Shown: piece after piece, positions 45,552 through 51,774 of the stretch
Layout of the letters: the number at the start of each line of letters is the position of its first letter
Numbering within the stretch: position 1 is the first letter of the stretch
NCBI GenBank assembly: GCA_003278065.1
Contig: QCHE01000005.1
Span: 1 to 64,000, forward strand
DNA from: Pelagibacteraceae bacterium AG-390-O04
Lineage (GTDB): Bacteria; Pseudomonadota; Alphaproteobacteria; Pelagibacterales; Pelagibacteraceae
Reading direction: 5' to 3'
Length of the DNA: 64,000 bases
Made by a program: the position numbers and the translations under genes
Notes under the pieces: generated by a model
The model's input: only the letters and a program-made list of their open reading frames with translations
Databases searched by the model: none
Told to the model about the DNA's origin: nothing

Positions 45552-46618
45552 TTAAATAACTTCTTTAATCCATCTTTTGATGCTTTACATATCCCTTTTT
45601 CAGTAATCAAACCTGTAACATATTTGGCAGGTGTAACATCAAAAGCCAAATTCACAGCTTTACTTTTTTTCGGGTATATTTGTACTTTTGTAACATTACC
45701 TTTTTCATCAATACCTTCTATATGAGATAATTCTTCTGAATTTCTCTCTTCAATAGGAATATCATTATGGTCTTTTATATTCCAATCAATTGTTGAACTT
45801 GGCAGTGCAACATAAAAAGGAATTTTGTTATCATGAGCTGCTAGTGCTTTTAAGTAAGTTCCAACTTTATTACAAACATCTCCATTAGCTAAAGTTCGAT
45901 CTGTACCGACAATACACATATCAACCTCACCTCTTTGCATTAAAATTCCACCAGTATTATCTGCAATGATTGTATTTTTAATCCCCTCTTCATTTAACTC
46001 ATAAGAAGTTAAATTAGCTCCTTGATTTCTTGGTCTAGTTTCATCTGCCCACACATGAACAGGAATACCTTTTTTATGTGCATGATATATTGGTGAAGTT
46101 GCAGTCCCCCAATTTATTGTTGCCAACCAACCTGCATTACAATGTGTGAGAATATTAACTGTATCTTTTTTTTTATTATAGATTTCTTCGATAATTTTAA
46201 GTCCATTTAATCCTATATTTTCACAAAATTTAACATCTTCTTCACATATATCTTTTGCTTCATTCAAAGCAATTTCTAAAATTTTATCACTATTAACACC
46301 TGATAATTTTTTTATCATTCTATCAACAGCCCACTTCAAATTTATTGCTGTTGGTCTCGAACTAATTAAATCCTCAGCAGATTTTTTTAAAAATGATTGA
46401 TCATTATTTTCAAAAATAGCTAAAACCAATCCATAAGCTGCGGTCGCTCCTATTAAAGGAGCACCTCTTACTTCCATTACTTTTATTGCATTTATTGCAT
46501 CATTTACTGTTTTAAGATCTTTAACAATAAATTGGTGTGGAAGTTTTGTTTGATCAATAATTTTTACAACATTGTTTTCAAACCAGATTGTGCGGTATTC
46601 TTTACCTTCAATTTTCAT
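45548..46618 (-). CDS. mtnA: methylthioribose-1-phosphate isomerase
   Basis: 356 residues. RGAPLIGATAAYGL near residue 51, the catalytic cysteine in NILTHCNAGWLAT near 160 and the aspartate in VGTDRTLANGDVCNKVGTY near 240 are the MtnA signature elements of the eIF2B-like fold. It isomerises methylthioribose-1-P to methylthioribulose-1-P. The ATGA overlaps on both sides (mtnP and aldolase) put substrate producer and product user in one transcript. No mtnK is present, which agrees with the use of a phosphorylase. Confidence 0.95.
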   Translation of the reverse strand: MKIEGKEYRTIWFENNVVKIIDQTKLPHQFIVKDLKTVNDAINAIKVMEVRGAPLIGATAAYGLVLAIFENNDQSFLKKSAEDLISSRPTAINLKWAVDRMIKKLSGVNSDKILEIALNEAKDICEEDVKFCENIGLNGLKIIEEIYNKKKDTVNILTHCNAGWLATINWGTATSPIYHAHKKGIPVHVWADETRPRNQGANLTSYELNEEGIKNTIIADNTGGILMQRGEVDMCIVGTDRTLANGDVCNKVGTYLKALAAHDNKIPFYVALPSSTIDWNIKDHNDIPIEERNSEELSHIEGIDEKGNVTKVQIYPKKSKAVNLAFDVTPAKYVTGLITEKGICKASKDGLKKLFK

Positions 46619-47487
46619 TTATTTAAAACCCTACCTGCAACTGTTTTTAATTTATCTTTAGTTTTTTGTGTTCTTTTTTCAGGTGCTGTGATAATAGCAA
46701 CGTCTAAACAATTGTTAGTTGGGTCTTTATGATCAATATGATTTTCAAAATTTTCTATTAAATTTTTAATCATATTTTTTGCTTTAGCAGCATTACCTAA
46801 TAAGACTTTTATTACTTGTTGAACATCAACATTTTCATGATCAGGATGCCAACAATCATAATCTGTAACCATTGATATAGATGCATATCTAATTTCTGCT
46901 TCTCTAGCTAATTTAGCTTCAGGCATATTAGTCATCCCAATAACATCCGCTTTCCAAGATCTGTATAAATTTGACTCTGCCAATGTTGAAAATTGAGGCC
47001 CTTCCATAACAACATATGTACCATTTCTTTGATATTCAATTTTTTCTTTTTTAATTGACTCCTCACATGCATTCATTAATCCATTAGATGTAGGATGAGC
47101 CATAGAAACATGAGCAACAATTTCGTCATCAAAAAATGTTTTTTCTCTGGCAAATGTTCGATCAATAAACTGATCAACAATAACAAATTTTCCAGGGGGC
47201 AAATCCTCTTTTAGAGACCCAACTGCTGAAACTGACACAATATCAGTTACACCTAACTGTTTAAGAGCATCAATATTTGCTCTAAAATTTATTTTTGAGG
47301 GAGAAACAAAGTGTCCTCTTCCATGTCTTGGTAAGAAGTAAACTTCTTTATTATTATAATTAGTTTTTAAAATTTGGTCTGAAGGTTTTCCCCATGGAGT
47401 ATTTAAATCAATTAATTCTCTATTTTCAAATTCTTCAACATCGTATAGTCCACTTCCACCGATTATTGCTAATTTATTAATTGCCAT
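46615..47487 (-). CDS. mtnP: S-methyl-5'-thioadenosine phosphorylase
   Basis: 290 residues. IIGGSGLYDVEEF at the start binds phosphate, and RHGRGHFVSPSKINFRANI, MEGPQFSTLAES and MTNMPEAKLAREAEI are typical MTAP segments. TDYDCWH fits the MTA-binding loop, where Asp near D209-D211 contacts N7 of the purine. Products are adenine and methylthioribose-1-P. It is the first gene of the operon and is divergent from apt, which uses the adenine. Bacterial PNP, a related family, lacks the DYDCWH element. Confidence 0.95.
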   Translation of the reverse strand: MAINKLAIIGGSGLYDVEEFENRELIDLNTPWGKPSDQILKTNYNNKEVYFLPRHGRGHFVSPSKINFRANIDALKQLGVTDIVSVSAVGSLKEDLPPGKFVIVDQFIDRTFAREKTFFDDEIVAHVSMAHPTSNGLMNACEESIKKEKIEYQRNGTYVVMEGPQFSTLAESNLYRSWKADVIGMTNMPEAKLAREAEIRYASISMVTDYDCWHPDHENVDVQQVIKVLLGNAAKAKNMIKNLIENFENHIDHKDPTNNCLDVAIITAPEKRTQKTKDKLKTVAGRVLNK

Positions 47488-47528
47488 ATCCTAAAAATAA
47501 TCTAATTATTTATATAACTCAAATTATT

Positions 47529-48056
47529 ATGGATTTAAAAGAATATATAAGATCTATACCTGATTATCCCAAAAAAGGAATTCTCTTTAGAGATATCACT
47601 ACTTTGATTAAAAATGAAAAAGCGTTTGCAGAATGTATTAATCAAATAGTCGATAAATGTAAGAAATATGATGTAGATAAGATAGCAGCTATAGAATCTA
47701 GAGGTTTTGTTTTTGCATCAGCTGTGTCTTATATCCTAAAAAAACCATTCATTATGTTGAGAAAAAAAAATAAATTACCTGCAGATGTCCATTCTGTAGA
47801 TTTTCAACTCGAGTATGGAACAGCCACTATTGAGGTTCATAAAGATTCAATTAAAAATAATGAAAATATTTTGATTATTGACGATCTCATAGCAACTGGA
47901 GGTACTGCGGAAGCAGCTGCTCAACTTGTTGAAATGTCTAAAGGAAAGGTTGCTGCCTTTATATTTGTAATCAATTTATTTGATTTAGGTGGAAATGAAA
48001 ATTTAAAGAAAAAAAATTATAAAGTTGAAAATTTAATTGAATTTCCAGGACATTAG
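47529..48056 (+). CDS. apt: adenine phosphoribosyltransferase
   Basis: 175 residues from ATG 47529 (MDLKEYIRSIPDYPKKGI), the normal length; a longer frame from 47481 would overlap the mtnP start and is not family-like. The PRPP loop is LIIDDLIATGGTAEAA near residue 118 and ESRGFVFASAVSY is the adenine-side loop. It converts adenine and PRPP to AMP. The divergent neighbour mtnP produces adenine, and just 41 bp lie between the two start codons, so coordinated expression is likely. Confidence 0.95.
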   Translation: MDLKEYIRSIPDYPKKGILFRDITTLIKNEKAFAECINQIVDKCKKYDVDKIAAIESRGFVFASAVSYILKKPFIMLRKKNKLPADVHSVDFQLEYGTATIEVHKDSIKNNENILIIDDLIATGGTAEAAAQLVEMSKGKVAAFIFVINLFDLGGNENLKKKNYKVENLIEFPGH

Positions 48057-48126
48057 CCAATACATAACTTATCCACAGGCTATTTATTAATTTGAAATTA
48101 ATGATTTTAATTATAGTTTAGAATTA

Positions 48127-49161
48127 ATGAGAATTGAAGAAGAACTTAAATTAGATTATTCAGATGTATTATTCAGGCCTAAGAGAAGTACTTTAAAAAG
48201 CCGTAAAGACGTAAATCTATTAAGAACATATAGATTTAAGTATAGCAAAAATGAATGGTCAGGTATTCCTATCATGGCTGCAAATATGGATGGTGTGGGA
48301 GAATTAAGCATTGCAGAAAAGTTAAACGAATATGGAATGATAACATGTTTAACTAAACAACATGACATTAAAAAGATAAAACAAAATAAAAATATTAAAA
48401 AAATTTACCCAAATATTGCTCTAAGTGTTGGTATCAAGAAAGAAGATTTTCAAAACTTGGATAAGGTTCTTAAAGAATTTAATTTCTTTAAATTTATATG
48501 TATTGATGTAGCAAATGGATACTCTGAACATTTTACGAATTTTGTAAAATCTGTAAGAGATAAATATCCTACAAAAACTATAATAGCAGGTAATGTTGTT
48601 ACAGCTGACATGACTCAAGAGCTAGTTCTCAGTGGTGCAGATATTGTTAAAGTTGGGATAGGCCCCGGAAGTGTATGTACTACAAGAATACAAACTGGAG
48701 TTGGATATCCTCAGTTAAGTGCAGTAATAGAATGTGCTGATGCTGCTCATGGCCTTGGTGCGCATATAATTGCAGATGGTGGGTGCACTTGTCCAGGAGA
48801 TGTTGCAAAAGGTTTTGGTGGAGGTGCAGATTTTGTAATGCTGGGTGGTATGCTAGCAGGTCATGATGAAGGCAAAGGAAAGTTAGTTAAGGCAAATGGT
48901 ACTAAATATATTGAATTTTATGGATCAAGTTCTGAAGTAGCTAATAAAAAACATTATGGTGGCTTGTCTGATTATCGAAGTAGTGAAGGAAGAACTGTAA
49001 GAGTAAAATATAGAGGAAAAATAAATGATACAGTTTTAAATATCCTTGGAGGAATTAGAAGCAGTTGTACATATGTGGGTGCTCCTTCACTTAAACAGTT
49101 AAGTAAATGCACAACATTTGTAAGAGTATCAAGCCAATTTAATGATACTTTTTTAAAATAA
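48127..49161 (+). CDS. guaC: GMP reductase
   Basis: 344 residues, like E. coli GuaC (347). LDYSDVLFRPKRSTLKSR is the GuaC start, and GIGPGSVCTTRIQTGVGYPQ holds the catalytic cysteine. IADGGCTCPGDVAKGFGGGADFVMLGGMLAGHDE continues the barrel (read in parts). The CBS pair seen in IMP dehydrogenase is absent, and the size excludes GuaB. The enzyme converts GMP to IMP. It follows apt by 70 bp, so adenine and guanine salvage sit together. The stop lies 7 bp before a convergent tRNA gene. Confidence 0.93.
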   Translation: MRIEEELKLDYSDVLFRPKRSTLKSRKDVNLLRTYRFKYSKNEWSGIPIMAANMDGVGELSIAEKLNEYGMITCLTKQHDIKKIKQNKNIKKIYPNIALSVGIKKEDFQNLDKVLKEFNFFKFICIDVANGYSEHFTNFVKSVRDKYPTKTIIAGNVVTADMTQELVLSGADIVKVGIGPGSVCTTRIQTGVGYPQLSAVIECADAAHGLGAHIIADGGCTCPGDVAKGFGGGADFVMLGGMLAGHDEGKGKLVKANGTKYIEFYGSSSEVANKKHYGGLSDYRSSEGRTVRVKYRGKINDTVLNILGGIRSSCTYVGAPSLKQLSKCTTFVRVSSQFNDTFLK

Positions 49162-49168
49162 TTTTATT

Positions 49169-49245
49169 TGGTAGCGGGAAGTGGGATCGAACCACTGACC
49201 TCGGGCTTATGAGTCCCGCGCTCTAACCAACTGAGCTACCCCGCC
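49169..49245 (-). tRNA. tRNA-Met (CAT anticodon)
   Basis: On the minus strand, a 77-nt cloverleaf: acceptor GGCGGGG with TCCCGCT (two G-U pairs), D arm GCTC/GAGC, anticodon loop CTCATAA (anticodon at 49209-49211) and T arm AGTGG/CCACT with a TTCGATC loop. The discriminator A and CCA end are encoded. The first base is G1 pairing U72, so it is not the typical unpaired initiator, which favours elongator tRNA-Met. tRNA-Ile with CAT (lysidine) is an alternative. The closing pair 31:39 of the anticodon stem is A-G. Confidence 0.93.
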
Positions 49246-49308
49246 AAAGAATTTAAAAAGATATATACTACTTTTAAATTTTTATGGAAACAGCTAATAA
49301 TTGTATAA

Positions 49309-49515
49309 TTAAAATATTAAAGCACCAAAAATCAAAATACTAAAAGAAGCAACAGCTGAAAACAGCAGTTTTTTTCTACTTTCTTTTTTTTGATCTAATT
49401 TCACTCTGTTAAGAAGAATGTTAATATTAGTACTTTTAGAACTAACTTGATCAGTATCTTTAGATAAATATCTAGATACCATTTTCTTTTTTACGTCTGT
49501 AAATGAATTTCTCAC
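49309..49515 (-). CDS. small single-span membrane protein, paralogous to its upstream neighbour
   Basis: 68 residues from a GTG at 49515; an ATG at 49482 would give 57. A hydrophilic basic N-terminus (SKSTNINILLNRVKLDQKKE) is followed by one C-terminal membrane span (LLFSAVASFSILIFGALIF). The NINILLNRVKLDQKKE block aligns with DINVLKSRIQDAQSKE of the next gene at the same distance before the membrane span. I know no function. The pair may be tail-anchored cytoplasmic-facing proteins. Confidence 0.55.
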   Translation of the reverse strand: MRNSFTDVKKKMVSRYLSKDTDQVSSKSTNINILLNRVKLDQKKESRKKLLFSAVASFSILIFGALIF

Positions 49516-49555
49516 AATGATATTTAATCATCTATTTTATAAATTTACAAATTAT

Positions 49556-49783
49556 TTAAATTGATAGGTAAATTCCTAATGAACCTAATGCTAAAAGAAA
49601 TAAAACTAATACTATTAAATTATGCTTATGTTCTTTACTTTGGGCATCTTGTATTCTCGACTTAAGAACATTTATATCTACTCTTCGAACTCTATTTTCA
49701 TTGGGATTTAAAGGCTTCTTAATATCACTATCAGTATTTGGGGTCTCTGATGCAGTGTTTTCTATCTCGAAGCCTTTACTCAT
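49556..49783 (-). CDS. small single-span membrane protein, function unknown
   Basis: 75 residues from ATG 49783. A polar N-terminal half with several acidic residues (ENTASETPNTDSD), a VDINVLKSRIQDAQSKEHKHN block and one C-terminal hydrophobic segment (LIVLVLFLLALGSLGIYLSI). There is no signal peptide ahead, so a tail-anchored arrangement is predicted. It lies 40 bp before the smaller paralog and is divergent from the winged-helix regulator, separated by 111 bp. A direct functional role cannot be assigned. Confidence 0.6.
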   Translation of the reverse strand: MSKGFEIENTASETPNTDSDIKKPLNPNENRVRRVDINVLKSRIQDAQSKEHKHNLIVLVLFLLALGSLGIYLSI

Positions 49784-49894
49784 AACCTATTAAAGCATAC
49801 TGAGAAGTTTATAACAAATTACATAAAGTTCAAATTGGGTCATTATTTGATTGACATATGTTCATATTGGGTTTCTTATTCATCCAATTAAATT

Positions 49895-50875
49895 ATGAGT
49901 ATAGAAAAATTAGACCTATCTAAAACACTTTCTGATGAGCAGGTTTATGAGTCTATCATGAATAATTATTCTAATTTGAGTAAGGCGTGGGTTTCTCATC
50001 AATGGAATTGGATGAACGGAGTATATTGGGCTTTTAAAGATCATTATAAATATATGATTGTTATTTCTTTAGTGGAAAAAACTTTACAATTTTATGATCA
50101 GATGAATATTTTATATAGCTATGATGAATATTATGCAAAATCATACTTACAGATTGATAAATTTAGTATTATAGAACTCTGTGATAAACTTCATTTACCA
50201 AAAGAAACTGTTAGAAGAAAAGTTTTAGAACTTGAAAAATTAGGTGTTCTAGTTAGAAAAAAAAAACAAATCATTATTGACCGATCTGCTTTTAATTTAG
50301 TAAAACCCGAAAACCAAATAAAACTTTCGTCCAAATATATTTATTTAGTTTCTAAAGGTTTAAATAGAGATAAAATCTATTCAAAAAAACTTGATCAAAA
50401 AATGATTGAAAATATGATTAAGAAAAAATTTTCAATGTGTTGGAGATGGTTTTATCGAATGCAAATTCCCCTGGTAATTGGTTATGATAAATTTATGCAA
50501 GATTTAAATACATTTCATATTTGGGGAACAATAGCTATGAATCAAGTTCTGAATGCTTCTAAAAATTTTGATAATCAAAATGTGAATTCACTTCCACTAG
50601 ACCATGGAGCTACTAGTAAAATTATTATCAAGAATGTTGGTTTAAGTTCAGGTGTAAGTGCTATGTCAATTTCAGAAATGACGTCAATTCCTAGAGCAAC
50701 AATAATTAGAAAATGTAAATATTTAACAAAAAATAATTTAATTAAAACAAATGAAAAAAAACAATTTGTTTTATCTACTTTAAACTTTAAAAAAATATTA
50801 CCTTATCAAACTGAAGCATTTTGGTTTAAAGCGAAGTTTATTCGTAAAGTTTTAAATCTTCTTGTAATTTCATAG
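49895..50875 (+). CDS. transcriptional regulator-like protein with two winged-helix domains
   Basis: 326 residues. A first winged helix spans about 90-130 (SIIELCDKLHLPKETVRRKVLELEKLGVL in two parts), and a second about 256-294 (MSISEMTSIPRATIIRKCKYL). Each is preceded by a tryptophan-rich helical stretch (SHQWNWMNGVYW at 34-45; CWRWFYRMQ at 182-190), which suggests an internal duplication of a helix bundle plus winged-helix unit. I recognise no named family. It could regulate the bile-acid-type transporter 47 bp downstream, or the two small membrane proteins opposite. Confidence 0.7.
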   Translation: MSIEKLDLSKTLSDEQVYESIMNNYSNLSKAWVSHQWNWMNGVYWAFKDHYKYMIVISLVEKTLQFYDQMNILYSYDEYYAKSYLQIDKFSIIELCDKLHLPKETVRRKVLELEKLGVLVRKKKQIIIDRSAFNLVKPENQIKLSSKYIYLVSKGLNRDKIYSKKLDQKMIENMIKKKFSMCWRWFYRMQIPLVIGYDKFMQDLNTFHIWGTIAMNQVLNASKNFDNQNVNSLPLDHGATSKIIIKNVGLSSGVSAMSISEMTSIPRATIIRKCKYLTKNNLIKTNEKKQFVLSTLNFKKILPYQTEAFWFKAKFIRKVLNLLVIS

Positions 50876-50922
50876 ATCTCTAATTAGATTATATTTATTA
50901 ATATATTTTCAAACAGGGGTCT

Positions 50923-51774
50923 ATGGGAATAGTAACAACGATAGCACCAATTGCATTAGCACTAATTATGTTAGCACTAGGTGCATCTTTAACAGTAAAA
51001 GATTTTACAAGAGTATTTGAAAATCCAAAAGATTTTTTAATAGGATTAATTTGTCAGTTACTTTTACTTCCAATTATTGCATATCTTTTAATAATTATTT
51101 TAAGAACACCTATTGAATTAGCATTAGGTGTAATGTTAATTGCAGCAGCTCCTGGTGGTGTAACTTCAAATGTATTAACAAAATTTGCTGAAGGAGATGT
51201 GGCCCTATCAATATCTTTAACAGCAATTACAAGTTTAATTAGTATTGTTTCTGTTCCTTACGTGGTTTTTTTATCGATTGAATTATTTGACATTACATAT
51301 GTTAAAAAAGAAGTTTCAATGCTTAGTATATCTTTAAAGATGTTTTTTGTTGTAACGGTTCCAGTTTTAATCGGAATGATTATTAGAAAACTTGCGAATG
51401 ATTTTATTTTAAATAATATGAATATTATCAATAAAATATCTATTACCTTATTCACAATTGTTTTTGTTGCTATCTACATTGAAGAGTGGGATAGCATTGT
51501 GATGTTCATAACAAAAGCTGGAACAATTGCTTTCACTTTAAATGTTACAATGATGATTGTAGCTTTTTATATAGCTAAATTTTTTGCAACTGGAGTTGCT
51601 CAAAGAAGATGTATATCTTTAGAAGCTGGACTCCAAAATGGAACTCTAGCAGTTTTTGTAGGAATGCAATTATTTGGTGATAATATGACATATATGGTTC
51701 CAACTGCAGCTTATGCTTTAATCATGATGACAACTTCTGTAATTTTTGTTCTTATTTTAAAAAAACAAACCTAA
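50923..51774 (+). CDS. bile acid:sodium symporter (BASS) family transporter
   Basis: 283 residues and about nine membrane helices, with the conserved LMLALGASLTVKDF start, ELALGVMLIAAAPGGVTSNVLTKFAEGDVALSIS (read in parts; the crossover region that binds sodium), and EAGLQNGTLAVF near residue 229. BASS proteins import organic anions such as pantoate, pyruvate or sulfonates with sodium; bile acids are not expected in the ocean. The neighbour DMGDH-like gene is convergent with 0-bp spacing, so context gives little help for its substrate. Confidence 0.9.
   Translation: MGIVTTIAPIALALIMLALGASLTVKDFTRVFENPKDFLIGLICQLLLLPIIAYLLIIILRTPIELALGVMLIAAAPGGVTSNVLTKFAEGDVALSISLTAITSLISIVSVPYVVFLSIELFDITYVKKEVSMLSISLKMFFVVTVPVLIGMIIRKLANDFILNNMNIINKISITLFTIVFVAIYIEEWDSIVMFITKAGTIAFTLNVTMMIVAFYIAKFFATGVAQRRCISLEAGLQNGTLAVFVGMQLFGDNMTYMVPTAAYALIMMTTSVIFVLILKKQT

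Noticed and set aside
48069-48077. TTATCCACA, a perfect DnaA box, between apt and guaC; TTATACACA at 58291-58299
   Set aside because: By a rough estimate several TTATNCACA matches are expected by chance in 64 kb of this composition. They are single, and no dnaA, gidA or AT-rich repeat cluster lies near them, so they are not called an origin.
48127-49161. IMP dehydrogenase (guaB)
   Set aside because: No CBS domains, the length is 344, and the start motif is that of GMP reductase.
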